Source: Diadophis punctatus similis (lineage: Eukaryota > Chordata > Lepidosauria > Squamata > Dipsadidae). From it: 64,000 nt of DNA. Positions 1 through 10,932 of the stretch are shown here, piece by piece. The notes under the pieces were generated by a model that ran no database searches, was not told the origin of the DNA, and was given only the letters and a program-made list of their open reading frames with translations. Every line of letters starts with the position of its first letter. The stretch's first letter is position 1. Location of the stretch: assembly GCA_023053685.1 (NCBI GenBank), contig JALIGW010000014.1:18693308-18757307 (forward strand). Reading direction: 5' to 3'. Both the position numbers and the translations under genes were made by a program.

Positions 1-2533
1 TCTGGAACACCGTCACTCCCAGGACAGGGTTGACTTTTGAAGTCGCGAAGTGTTCTTGGCATGGCTTCAAGGGGGATGCTCTGCCGTTACTGAGAATGGT
101 GGTCACAGAGAAATCCCATAGCTCATGAGGATCGTTGAGGCTGATGCTAGGGAAGTTGTTAACGCATTCTATGAACCAGTATTCCATCAGCGTAGGTGCG
201 CAATACAGACAATCCAGCGTCGCCCATGATAGCTTGAGGGTTTCGAGTGGCTCGCCTATTTGGGACCAGTAGATCTCCTTTACTACTCTTGTAGATTGCA
301 GTCCTAGCCATGCAAGTTCTTTGGATGGCAGCAACCATTCGCTGCTAATGGCATTTGAAAAGATATGCTTCCATAACAAGTATTCTATGGCCGGATTTGT
401 GGATGTACACTCCAAAGAATGGCAGGGACCAGCATTCTTCATCTATTCTCAGAGTTGGGGTAAGTTCAGCGTGTCCGTTCTGGATCATCTTGTCCATGAA
501 CTCCACCAGATGAGCTTTCATTCCGGGCTTCCTGTTCAAGAGCGTTCTCAGACTGAAGAGGCGAGAGAGAGCTTGCTCATGGTTATTAGGCAGGCGCTGT
601 CCGGGTGTGCAAAGGGGCAGCGGTGCAACCCAGCTTCCGCTAGTATCCCGTTTAAGTTCCTTTTCCATGAGCTGCAGAAAGCGTTTGCCCTCTATTGACA
701 TGGCTAAGTCATTGTCGTCTTTGCTGGTCTGGAACACCGTCGCTCCCAGGACAGGGATGTCTTTCGAAGTCGCGAAGTGTTCTTGGCATGGCTTCAAGTG
801 GGATGCTCTGCCGTTACTGAGAATGGTGGTCGCAGTGAAATCCCATAGCTCGTAAGGATCGTTGAGGCTTCTTGGGAAGTTGTTAACGCCTTCTATGAAC
901 CAGTATTCCATCAGCGTAGGTGCGCCATACTGACAATCCAGCGTCGCCCATGATAGCTTGAGGGCTTCGAGTGGCTCGCCTATTTGGGACGCGTAGATCT
1001 CCTTTACTACTCTTTTAGATTGCGGTCCTAGCCATGCAAGTTCTTTGGATGGCAGCGACCATTCGCTGCTAATGGCATTTGAAAAGACATGCTTCCATAA
1101 CAAGTATTCTATGGCCGGATTTGTGGATGGTACACTCCAAAGAATGGCAGGGACCAGCATTCTTCATCTATTCTCAGAGTTGCGGCACGTTCAGCGTGTC
1201 CGTTCTGGATCATCTTGTCCATGAACTCCACCAGGTGAGCTTTCATTCCGGGCTTCCTGTTTATGAGCGTTCTCAGACTGAAGAGTCGAGAGAGAGCTTG
1301 TTCATGGTTGTTAGGCAGGTGCTGTCCGGGTGTGCAAAAGGGCAGCAATGCAACCCAGCTTCCGCTAGTGTCCCGTTTAAGTTCCTTTTCCATGAGCTGC
1401 AGAAAGCGTTTGCCCTCTATTGACATGGCTAAGTCATTGTCCTCTTCGCTGGTCTGGAACACCGTCACTCCCAGGACAGGGTTGACTTTTGAAGTCGCGA
1501 AGTGTTGTTGGCATGGCTTCAAGGGGGATGCTCTGCTGTTACTGAAAATGGTGGTCACAGAGAAATCCCATAGCTCATGAGGATCGTTGAGGCTGATGCT
1601 AGGGAAGTTGTTAACGCGTCTATGAACCAGTATTCCATCAGCGTAGGTGCGTCATACTGACAATCCAGCGTCGCCCATGATAGCTTGAGGGCTTGGAGTG
1701 GCTCGCCTATTTGGGACGCGTAGATCTCCTTTACTACTCTTGTAGATTGCGGTCCTAGCCATTCGATCATATGGCCGAGTTCTTTGGATGGCAGCGACCA
1801 TTCGCTGCTAATGGTATTTGAAAAGACATGCTTCCATAACAAGTATTCTATGGCCGGATTTGTGGATGGTACACTCCAAAGAATGGCAGGGACCAGCAGT
1901 CTTCATCTATTCTCAGAGTTGCGGCACGTTCAGCGTGTCCGTTCTGGATCATCTTGTCCATGAACTCCACCAGGTGAGCTTTCATTCCGGGCTTCCTGTT
2001 TATGAGCGTTCTCAGATTGAAGAGGCAAGAGAGAGCTTGCTCATGGTTGTTAGGCAGGTGCTGTCCAGGTGTGCAAAAGGGCAGCGGTGCAACACAGCTT
2101 CCGCTAGTGTCCCGTTTAAGTTCCTTTTCCATGAGCTGCAGAAAGCGTTTGTCCTCTATTGACATGGCTAAGTCATTGTCGTCTTTGCTGGTCTGGAACA
2201 CCGTCGCTCCCAGGACAGGGTTGACTTTTGAAGTCGCGATGTGTTCTTGGCATGGCTTCAAGTTAGATGCTCTGCCGTTACTGAGAATGGTGGTCGCAGA
2301 GAAATCCCATAGCTCATAAGGATCGTTGAGGCTGATGCTAGGGAAGTTGTTAACGCGTTTCATGAACCAGTATTTCGTCAGCGTAGGTGCGCCATACTGA
2401 CAATCCAGCGTCGCCCATGATAGCTTGAGGGCTTCGAGTGGCTCGCCTATTTGGGACGCGGAGATCTCCTTTACAACTCGTTTACTACTCTTGCAGATCG
2501 CGGTCATAGCCATGCGATCATATCGCAGAGTTC
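1..2533 (-). mobile_element. BEL/Pao fragments W(partial)-P-G(broken)-K
   Basis: The window opens inside W pol. P is open at 345-1160. G is split into 1109-1558 and 1555-1842 by a one-base deletion near 1618 (GCGTCTATG where intact copies read GCGTTCTATG). K is open at 1848-2513 (221 codons, ending HPQIRP) and enters the cassette through CKSSKRVVKE. Confidence 0.8.
345..1160 (-). pseudogene. Representative class P monomer: BEL/Pao gag-pol fusion fragment, 271 codons
   Basis: This is one of the longest open frames and is used here as the domain map. Residues 1-13 are a frame-shifted reading of the neighbouring monomer's pol end, so the Met is not a true start. Residues 14-115 look like the gag region of BEL/Pao elements (DUF1759 type): an aromatic/LW-K-F-I pattern near 17-30, then W-x-x-L-D-x-x-YG-x-P at 71-81 and an NFP...D...L stretch at 94-105. 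Residues 120-251 look like pol just before the RT: an SIE..FL..M-E segment (155-167), SWVAPLP (176-182), LPNN (190-193), FMDKM...HAE (221-232) and CWSLPFFGVY (243-252). In the full element the protease region lies between these parts; here it is missing. The RT YxDD motif is absent. After GVY a one-base deletion turns the common HPQIRP-stop ending into IHKSGH and the frame reads on into the next gag. It is a non-functional fragment. Gag assignment is less certain than pol. Confidence 0.8.
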
Positions 2534-3113
2534 ATTCATTCTTCAGTCTCCATCATATTTAATTTATCTTTCTTCAAGTCCATCATCATTCTAATTTTTT
2601 TATTTTGAGCATCCATATGTAATGGTTTTTCTAATCTCCTGAATTCTTCTTCCAATTGTTTTTTAATATCTCTTCTTTGTTTTTTTCTTTTACTCATGTA
2701 CGTCATTACTAAGCCTCTTAAATATGCTTTTGCTGTGTCCAATACTCTTTCTAAAGTGGTGTCTGTCTTTTTATTTTCTTTAAAGAAAAAATCAATTTCT
2801 TCTTCTACAAATTGTTAAAAAAAATTTTTTTTTTGGTCCAATTTCTTGGTTCAAAGTCCATCTCGTTCTTTTCCTTCTTCCTTTCCATTTAATCGTTATC
2901 GGGTTTTGGTCCGCCCAAATATTAGTTTCAACGTCTATATTTTGTATTCCGCTTAACAAGTCCAAAGACCTCCACAACATGTCTATTCGTGACCATGATG
3001 TATGTCAGGAAGAATAAAAAGTAAATTGTTTTTTATTTGGATATTTCTCTCTCAAAGAATCAAATAAGTTCAATTCCTCCACCATATTGAAAAATCATTT
3101 TGGTAATAAGTTC
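2534..3113 (-). mobile_element. L1 ORF2 fragment, cassette 1
   Basis: Minus-strand order: endonuclease end (ELNLFD, FYSS, stop, SRIDMLWRS, ADQNPITIKWKGRR), then helical linker (TAKAYLRGLVM, MSKRKKQRRDIKKQLEEEFRRLEK, METEE). The catalytic DHxP histidine is Gln here. The linker is broken by an A8/T10 homopolymer patch around 2817-2834 giving an early stop. Open pieces: 2536-2742 and 2792-2980. Confidence 0.85.
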
Positions 3114-4274
3114 CATTTAAGTTCCTTTTCCATGAGCTGCAGAAAGCGTTTGTCCTCTATTGACATGGCTAAGTCATTGTCCTCTTCGCTGGTCTGGAAC
3201 ACCGTCACTCCCAGGACAGGGTTGACTTTTGAAGTCGCGAAGTGTTGTTGGCATGGCTTCAAGGGGGATGCTCTGCTGTTACTGAAAATGGTGGTCACAG
3301 AGAAATCCCATAGCTCATGAGGATCGTTGAGGCTGATGCTAGGGAAGTTGTTAACGCGTTCTATGAACCAGTATTCCGTCAGCGTAGGTGCGTCATACTG
3401 ACAATCCAGCGTCGCCCATGATAGCTTGAGGGCTTCAAGTGGCTCGCTTTTTTGGGACGTGTAGATCTCCTTTACTACTCTTGTAGATTGCGGTCCTAGC
3501 CATTCAATCATATGGCCGAGTTCTTTGGATGGCAGCGACCATTCGCTGCTAATGGCATTTGAAAAGACATGCTTCCATAACAAGTATTCTATGGCCGGAT
3601 TTGTGGATGGTACACTCCAAAGAATGGCAGGGACCAGCATTCTTCATCTATTCTCAGAGTTGGGGCAAGTTCAGCGTGTCCGTTCTGGATCATCTTGTCC
3701 ATGAACTCCACCAGGTGAGCTTTCATTCCGGGCTTCCTGTTTATGAGCGTTCTCAGACTGAAGAGGCAAGAGAGAGCTTGCTCATGGTTGTTAGGCAGGT
3801 GCTGTCTAGGTGTGCAAAAGGGCAGCGGTGCAACCCAGCTTCCGCTAGTGTCCCGTTTAAGTTCCTTTTCCATGAGCTGCAGAAAGCGTTTGTCCTCTAT
3901 TGACATGGCTAAGTCATTGTCCTCTTTGCTGGTCTGGAACACCATAGCTCCCAGGACAGGGTTGTCTTTCAAAGTCGCGAAGTGTTCTTGGCATGGCTTC
4001 AAGGGGGATGCTCTGCCGTTACTGAGAATGGTGGTCGCAGAGAAATCCCATAGCTCATAAGGATCGTTGAGGCTGATGCTAGGGAAGTTGTTAACACGTT
4101 CTATGAACCAGTATTCCGTCAGCGTAGGTGCGCCATACTGACAATCCAGCGTCGCCCATGATAGCTTGAGGGCTTTGAGTGGCTCGCCTATTTGGGACGC
4201 GTAGATCTCCTTTACTACTCGTTTACTACTCTTGCAGATCGCGGTCATAGCCATGCGATCATATCGCAGAGTTC
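3114..4274 (-). mobile_element. BEL/Pao fragments: G-type fused to cassette, then K
   Basis: The first unit (open 3095-3640, 181 codons) has the class G gag (GHMIEWLGPQST) but its pol stops at KELKWNLLPK, where the cassette begins. K is open at 3589-4254, with GAMVFQTSKEDND and TPRQHLPNN as marks. Confidence 0.8.
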
Positions 4275-4851
4275 ATTCATTCTTCAGTCTCCATCATATT
4301 TAATTTATCTTTCTTCAAGTCCATCATCATTCTAATTTTTTTATTTTGAGCATCCATATGTAATGGTTTTTCTAATCTCCTGAATTCTTCTTCCAATTGT
4401 TTTTTAATATCTCTTCTTTGTTTATTTCTTTTACTCATATACGTCATTACTAAGCCTCTTAAATATGCTTTTGCTGTCTCCAATACTATTTCTAAAGTGG
4501 TGTCTGTCTTTTTATTTTCTTTAAAGAAAAAATTCATTTCTTTTTCTACAAATTGTTGAAATTCTTTTTTTTTTGTAGAATTTCTTGGTTCAAAGTCCAT
4601 CTCGCTCTGTTCCTTCTTCCTTTCCATTTAATCGTTATCGGGTAGTGATCAGCCCAAATATTAGTTTCAACGTCTATATTTTGTATTCCGCTTAACAAGT
4701 CCAAAGATCTCCATAACATGTCCATTCTTGACCATAATGTATGTCAGGAAGAATAAAAAGTAAATTGTTTTTTATTTGGATATTTCTCTCTCTAAGCATC
4801 AAATAAGTTCAATTCCTCCACCATATTGAAAAATCATTTGTTAATAAGTTC
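4275..4851 (-). mobile_element. L1 ORF2 fragment, cassette 2
   Basis: A T10 tract near 4565 keeps the linker open as a 116-codon frame (4277-4627) from MERKKEQSEMDF to METEE. The endonuclease His is retained (ADHYP). The right junction lacks the GG of CATTTTGGTAATAAG, reading CATTTGTTAATAAG. Confidence 0.85.
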
Positions 4852-7463
4852 CATTTAAGTTCCTTTTCCATGAGCTGCAGAAAGCGTTTGTCCTCTATTG
4901 ACATGGCTAAGTCATTGTCCTCTTCGCTGGTCTGGAACACCGTCACTCCCAGGACAGGGTTGACTTTTGAAGTCGCGAAGTGTTCTTGGCATGGCTTCAA
5001 GGGGGATGCTCTGCCGTTACTGAGAATGGTGGTCACAGAGAAATCCCATAGCTCATGAGGATCGTTGAGGCTGATGCTAGGGAAGTTGTTAACGCATTCT
5101 ATGAACCAGTATTCCATCAGCGTAGGTGCGCAATACAGACAATCCAGCGTCGCCCATGATAGCTTGAGGGTTTCGAGTGGCTCGCCTATTTGGGACCAGT
5201 AGATCTCCTTTACTACTCTTGTAGATTGCAGTCCTAGCCATGCAAGTTCTTTGGATGGCAGCAACCATTCGCTGCTAATGGCATTTGAAAAGATATGCTT
5301 CCATAACAAGTATTCTATGGCCGGATTTGTGGATGTACACTCCAAAGAATGGCAGGGACCAGCATTCTTCATCTATTCTCAGAGTTGGGGTAAGTTCAGC
5401 GTGTCCGTTCTGGATCATCTTGTCCATGAACTCCACCAGATGAGCTTTCATTCCGGGCTTCCTGTTCAAGAGCGTTCTCAGACTGAAGAGGCGAGAGAGA
5501 GCTTGCTCATGGTTATTAGGCAGGCGCTGTCCGGGTGTGCAAAGGGGCAGCGGTGCAACCCAGCTTCCGCTAGTGTCCCGTTTAAGTTCCTTTTCCATGA
5601 GCTGCAGAAAGCGTTTGCCCTCTATTGACATGGCTAAGTCATTGTCGTCTTTGCTGGTCTGGAACACCGTCGCTCCCAGGACAGGGATGTCTTTCGAAGT
5701 CGCGAAGTGTTCTTGGCATGGCTTCAAGTGGGATGCTCTGCCGTTACTGAGAATGGTGGTCGCAGTGAAATCCCATAGCTCGTAAGGATCGTTGAGGCTT
5801 CTTGGGAAGTTGTTAACGCCTTCTATGAACCAGTATTCCATCAGCGTAGGTGCGCCATACTGACAATCCAGCGTCGCCCATGATAGCTTGAGGGCTTCGA
5901 GTGGCTCGCCTATTTGGGACGCGTAGATCTCCTTTACTACTCTTTTAGATTGCGGTCCTAGCCATGCAAGTTCTTTGGATGGCAGCGACCATTCGCTGCT
6001 AATGGCATTTGAAAAGACATGCTTCCATAACAAGTATTCTATGGCCGGATTTGTGGATGGTACACTCCAAAGAATGGCAGGGACCAGCATTCTTCATCTA
6101 TTCTCAGAGTTGCGGCACGTTCAGCGTGTCCGTTCTGGATCATCTTGTCCATGAACTCCACCAGGTGAGCTTTCATTCCGGGCTTCCTGTTTATGAGCGT
6201 TCTCAGACTGAAGAGTCGAGAGAGAGCTTGTTCATGGTTGTTAGGCAGGTGCTGTCCGGGTGTGCAAAAGGGCAGCAATGCAACCCAGCTTCCGCTAGTG
6301 TCCCGTTTAAGTTCCTTTTCCATGAGCTGCAGAAAGCGTTTGCCCTCTATTGACATGGCTAAGTCATTGTCCTCTTCGCTGGTCTGGAACACCGTCACTC
6401 CCAGGACAGGGTTGATTTTTGAAGTCGCGAAGTGTTGTTGGCATGGCTTCAAGGGGGATGCTCTGCTGTTACTGAAAATGGTGGTCACAGAGAAATCCCA
6501 TAGCTCATGAGGATCGTTGAGGCTGATGCTAGGGAAGTTGTTAACGCCTCTATGAACCAGTATTCCATCAGCGTAGGTGCGTCATACTGACAATCCAGCG
6601 TCGCCCATGATAGCTTGAGGGCTTGGAGTGGCTCGCCTATTTGGGACGCGTAGATCTCCTTTACTACTCTTGTAGATTGCGGTCCTAGCCATTCGATGAT
6701 ATGGCCGAGTTCTTTGGATGGCAGCGACCATTCGCTGCTAATGGTATTTGAAAAGACATGCTTCCATAAGAAGTATTCTATGGCCGGATTTGTGGATGGT
6801 ACACTCCAAAGAATGGCAGGGACCAGCAGTCTTCATCTATTCTCAGAGTTGCGGCACGTTCAGCGTGTCCGTTCTGGATCATCTTGTCCATGAACTCCAC
6901 CAGGTGAGCTTTCATTCCGGGCTTCCTGTTTATGAGCGTTCTCAGACTGAAGAGGGAAGAGAGAGCTTGCTCATGGTTGTTAGGCAGGTGCTGTCCAGGT
7001 GTGCAAAAGGGCAGCGGTGCAACACAGCTTCCGCTAGTGTCCCGTTTAAGTTCCTTTTCCATGAGCTGCAGAAAGCGTTTGTCCTCTATTGACATGGCTA
7101 AGTCATTGTCGTCTTTGCTGGTCTGGAACACCGTCGCTCCCAGGACAGGGTTGACTTTTGAAGTCGCGATGTGTTCTTGGCATGGCTTCAAGTTAGATGC
7201 TCTGCCGTTACTGAGAATGGTGGTCGCAGAGAAATCCCATAGCTCATAAGGATCGTTGAGGCTGATGCTAGGGAAGTTGTTAACGCGTTTCATGAACCAG
7301 TATTCCGTCAGCGTAGGTGCGCCATACTGACAATCCAGCGTCGCCCATGATAGCTTGAGGGCTTCGAGTGGCTCGCCTATTTGGGACGCGGAGATCTCCT
7401 TTACAACTCGTTTACTACTCTTGCAGATCGCGGTCATAGCCATGCGATCATATCGCAGAGTTC
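4852..7463 (-). mobile_element. BEL/Pao fragments W-P-G(broken)-K
   Basis: W 4809-5372 (187 codons including cassette-derived TNDFSIWWRN), P 5275-6090, G 6039-6488 with its gag out of frame (GCCTCTATG near 6546 lacks one base), K 6778-7443. Copy of 1-2533 at +4930. Confidence 0.8.
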
Positions 7464-8043
7464 ATTCATTCTTCAGTCTCCATCATATTTAATTTATCTT
7501 TCTTCAAGTCCATCATCATTCTAATTTTTTTATTTTGAGCATCCATATGTAATGCTTTTTCTAATCTCCTGAATTCTTCTTCCAATTGTTTTTTAATATC
7601 TCTTCTTTGTTTTTTTCTTTTACTCATGTACGTCATTACTAAGCCTCTTAAATATGCTTTTGCTGTGTCCAATACTATTTCTAAAGTGGTGTCTGTCTTT
7701 TTATTTTCTTTAAAGAAAAAATCAATTTCTTCTTCTACAAATTGTTAAAAAAAAATTTTTTTTTGGTCCAATTTCTTGGTTCAAAGTCCATCTCGTTCTT
7801 TTCCTTCTTCCTTTCCATTTAATCGTTATCGGGTTTTGGTCAGCCCAAATATTAGTTTCAACGTCTATATTTTGTATTCCGCTTAACAAGTCCAAAGACC
7901 TCCACAACATGTCTATTCGTGACCATGATGTATGTCAGGAAGAATAAAAAGTAAATTGTTTTTTATTTGGATATTTCTCTCTCAAAGAATCAAATAAGTT
8001 CAATTCCTCCACCATATTGAAAAATCATTTTGGTAATAAGTTC
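7464..8043 (-). mobile_element. L1 ORF2 fragment, cassette 3
   Basis: Copy of cassette 1 at +4930 with the same A-run/T-run disruption (A9/T9 near 7747-7764), ADQNP, and EKALHM where cassette 1 has EKPLHM. Open pieces 7466-7672 and 7722-7910. Confidence 0.85.
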
Positions 8044-9204
8044 CATTTAAGTTCCTTTTCCATGAGCTGCAGAAAGCGTTTGTCCTCTATTGACATGGCT
8101 AAGTCATTGTCCTCTTCGCTGGTCTGGAACACCGTCACTCCCAGGACAGGGTTGACTTTTGAAGTCGCGAAGTGTTGTTGGCATGGCTTCAAGGGGGATG
8201 CTCTGCTGTTACTGAAAATGGTGGTCACAGAGAAATCCCATAGCTCATGAGGATCGTTGAGGCTGATGCTAGGGAAGTTGTTAACGCGTTCTATGAACCA
8301 GTATTCCGTCAGCGTAGGTGCGTCATACTGACAATCCAGCGTCGCCCATGATAGCTTGAGGGCTTCAAGTGGCTCGCCTTTTTGGGACGCGTAGATCTCC
8401 TTTACTACTCTTGTAGATTGCGGTCCTAGCCATTCAATCATATGGCCGAGTTCTTTGGATGGCAGCGACCATTCGCTGCTAATGGCATTTGAAAAGACAT
8501 GCTTCCATAACAAGTATTCTATGGCCGGATTTGTGGATGGTACACTCCAAAGAATGGCAGGGACCAGCATTCTTCATCTATTCTCAGAGTTGGGGCAAGT
8601 TCAGCGTGTCCGTTCTGGATCATCTTGTCCATGAACTCCACCAGGTGAGCTTTCATTCCGGGCTTCCTGTTCATCAGTCATCTCAGACTGAAGAGGCGAG
8701 AGAGAGGTTGCTCATGGTTGTTAGGCAGGTGCTGTCTAGGTGTGCAAAAGGGCAGCGGTGCAACCCAGCTTCCGCTAGTGTCCCGTTTAAGTTCCTTTTC
8801 CATGAGCTGCAGAAAGCGTTTGTCCTCTATTGACATGGCTAAGTCATTGTCCTCTTTGCTGGTCTGGAACACCATAGCTCCCAGGACAGGGTTGTCTTTC
8901 AAAGTCGTGAAGTGTTCTTGGCATGGCTTCAAGTGGGATGCTCTGCCGTTACTGAGAATGGTGGTCGCAGAGAAATCCCATAGCTCATAAGGATCGTTGA
9001 GGCTGATGCTAGGGAAGTTGTTAACACGTTCTATGAACCAGTATTCCGTCAGCGTAGGTGCGCCATACTGACAATCCAGCGTCGCCCATGATAGCTTGAG
9101 GGCTTTGAGTGGCTCGCCTATTTGGGACGCGTAGATCTCCTTTACTACTCGTTTACTACTCTTGCAGATCGCGGTCATAGCCATGCGATCATATCGCAGA
9201 GTTC
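8044..9204 (-). mobile_element. BEL/Pao fragments: G-type fused to cassette, then K
   Basis: Fused unit 8025-8570 keeps ASQKGEPLE (copy 1 has TSQKSEPLE). K 8678-9184 is shorter than its HOR-A partner because the TCATCAGTC variant near 8671-8690 puts a stop after SLFSLR, separating it from the pol tail. Confidence 0.8.
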
Positions 9205-9782
9205 ATTCATTCTTCAGTCTCCATCATATTTAATTTATCTTTCTTCAAGTCCATCATCATTCTAATTTTTTTATTTTGAGCATCCATATGTAATGGTTTT
9301 TCTAATCTCCTGAATTCTTCTTCCAATTGTTTTTTAATATCTCTTCTTTGTTTATTTCTTTTACTCATATACGTCATTACTAAGCCTCTTAAATATGCTT
9401 TTGCTGTCTCCAATACTATTTCTAAAGTGGTGTCTGTCTTTTTATTTTCTTTAAAGAAAAAATTCATTTCTTTTTCTACAAATTGTTGAAATTCTTTTTT
9501 TTTTGTAGAATTTCTTGGTTCAAAGTCCATCTCGCTCTGTTCCTTCTTCCTTTCCATTTAATCGTTATCGGGTAGTGATCAGCCCAAATATTAGTTTCAA
9601 CGTCTATATTTTGTATTCCGCTTAACAAGTCCAAAGATCTCCACAACATGTCCATTCTTGACCATAATGTATGTCAGGAAGAATAAAAAGTAAATTGTTT
9701 TTTATTTGCATATTTTTCTCTCCAAGCATCAAATAAGTTCAATTCCTCCACCGTATTGAAAAAGCATTTTGGTAATAAGTTC
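9205..9782 (-). mobile_element. L1 ORF2 fragment, cassette 4 (junction type KKHFGNKF)
   Basis: Linker open for 116 codons (9207-9557), ADHYP retained. The right end differs from cassettes 1-3: ACCGTATTGAAAAAGC and TTCCGTTTAAG. This keeps pol and endonuclease sequence in one frame (9674-9931). Confidence 0.85.
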
Positions 9783-9931
9783 CGTTTAAGTTCCTTTTCC
9801 ATGAGCTGCAGAAAGCCTTTGTCCTCTATTGACATGGCTAAGTCATTGTCGTCTTTGCTGGTCTGTAACACCGTCGCTCCCAGGACTGGGTTGTCTTTCG
9901 AAGTCGCGAAGTGTTCTTGGCATGGCTTCAA
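9674..9931 (-). pseudogene. In-frame fusion of BEL/Pao pol fragment to L1 endonuclease fragment, 85 codons
   Basis: The frame starts in the pre-RT pol segment (LKPCQEHF, then SIEDKGFLQLMEKELKR). After KELKR it crosses the cassette boundary into L1 endonuclease sequence (NTVEELNLFDAWREKY, then QFTFYSS) and ends at a TGA present in every cassette. That TGA corresponds to a CGA Arg codon in the expected SS-R-H context, so it looks like a CpG-decay nonsense mutation already in the founder. Equivalent open fusions lie at 29070-29327, 35719-35976 and 42358-42615. There is no sign of a promoter or initiation context, and expression is not implied. Confidence 0.75.
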
Positions 9932-10932
9932 GTGGGATGCTCTGCCGTTACTGAGAATGGTGGTCGCAGAGAAATCCGATAGCTCGTAAGGATCGTTGAT
10001 GCTGATGCTAGGGAAGTTGTTAACGCATTCTATGAACTAGTATTCCGTCAGCTTAGGTGCGTCATACTGACAATCCAGCGTCGCCCATGATAGCTTGAGG
10101 GCTTTGAGTGGCTCGCCTATTTGGGACGCGTAGATCTCCTTTACTACTCTTGTAGATTGCGGTCCTAGCGATTCAATCATATGGCCGAGTTCTTTGGATG
10201 GCAGCGACCATTCGCTGCTAATGGCATTTGAAAAGACATGCTTCTGTAACAAGTATTCTATGGCCGGATTTGTGGATGGTACACTCCAAAGAATGGCAGG
10301 GACCAGCATTCTTCATCTATTCTCAGAGTTGGGGCAAGTTCAGCGTGTCCGTTCTGGATCATCTTGTCCATGAACTCCATCAGGTGAGCTTTCATTCTGG
10401 GCTTCCTGTTCCTCAGTCATCTCAGACTGAAGAGGCGAGAGAGAGCTTGCTCATGGTTGTTAGGCAGGTGCTGTCCGGGTGTGCAAAAGGGCAGCGGTGC
10501 AACCCAGCTTCCGCTAGTGTCCCGTTTAAGTTCCTTTTCCATGAGCTGCAGAAAGCGTTTGTCCTCTATTGACATGGCTAAGTCATTGTCCTCTTTGGTG
10601 GTCTGGAACACCATCGCTCCCAGGACAGGGTTGACTTTTGAAGTCGCGAAGTGTTCTTGGCATGGCTTCAAGTGGGATGCTCTGCCGTTACTGAGAATGG
10701 TGGTCGCAGAGAAATCCCATAGCTCATAAGGATCGTTGAGGCTGATGCTAGGGAATTTGTTAACGCGTTCTATGAACCAGTATTCCATCAGCTTAGGTGC
10801 GTCATACTGACAATCCAGCGTCGCCCATGATAGCTTGAGAGCTTCGAGTGGCTCGCCTATTTGGGACGCGGAGATCTCCTTTACTATTCTTGCAGATCGC
10901 GGTCATAGCCATGCGATCATGTCGCAGAGTTC
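9783..10932 (-). mobile_element. BEL/Pao fragments: cassette-fused unit with nonsense, then K
   Basis: The fused unit is interrupted by a TGG-to-TAG change near 10036 (CTAGTATTCC where others read CCAGTATTCC), so gag (10037-10309) ends at TEY. The same nonsense is in three other copies. K is 10417-10788, marked by NKFPSISLND and GAMVFQTTKED. Confidence 0.8.

Larger units (their letters stand above)
1..4930. repeat. HOR-A copy 1 (period 4930 bp)
   Basis: Base 1 corresponds to base 4931. Order on the plus strand, starting in the W unit: W-P-G(broken)-K-L1-G fused to cassette-K-L1. Copy 1 and copy 2 carry the same cassette pair (2534 and 4275 versus 7464 and 9205) and nearly the same translations. 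A visible difference is the K unit near 3742-3760 (TTATGAGCG type) versus 8672-8690 (TCATCAGTC type). Confidence 0.9.
4931..9705. repeat. HOR-A copy 2, breaking off in the second cassette
   Basis: Matches copy 1 at a constant 4930 bp offset until about 9705, inside the L1 cassette. There copy 2 switches to another cassette type (TTTGCATATTTTTCTC, ACCGTATTG) while copy 1 continues as TTTGGATATTTC, ACCATATTG. The switch inside the cassette marks a recombination boundary into the 9.2-15.8 kb mixed segment. Confidence 0.85.

Noticed and set aside
1079..1423. Recurrent plus-strand frames of 105-125 codons (e.g. MKRHASITS-, MSVLRLK-, MLGRCC-, MSCRKRL-type)
   Set aside because: They lie exactly antisense to the BEL/Pao frames, change with the same indels and resemble no protein I know. 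They are shadows.
2640..2850. AT-rich cassette as a promoter or replication origin
   Set aside because: Its AT richness is explained by L1 ORF2 codons (Lys/Glu/Asn-rich linker) and a T tract. No supporting motif was seen.
3700..3740. CENP-B-box-like motif around the CATTCCGGGCTTCC stretch
   Set aside because: It contains CGGG but lacks the TTCG and the correct spacing of the CENP-B box core, so I do not call it.
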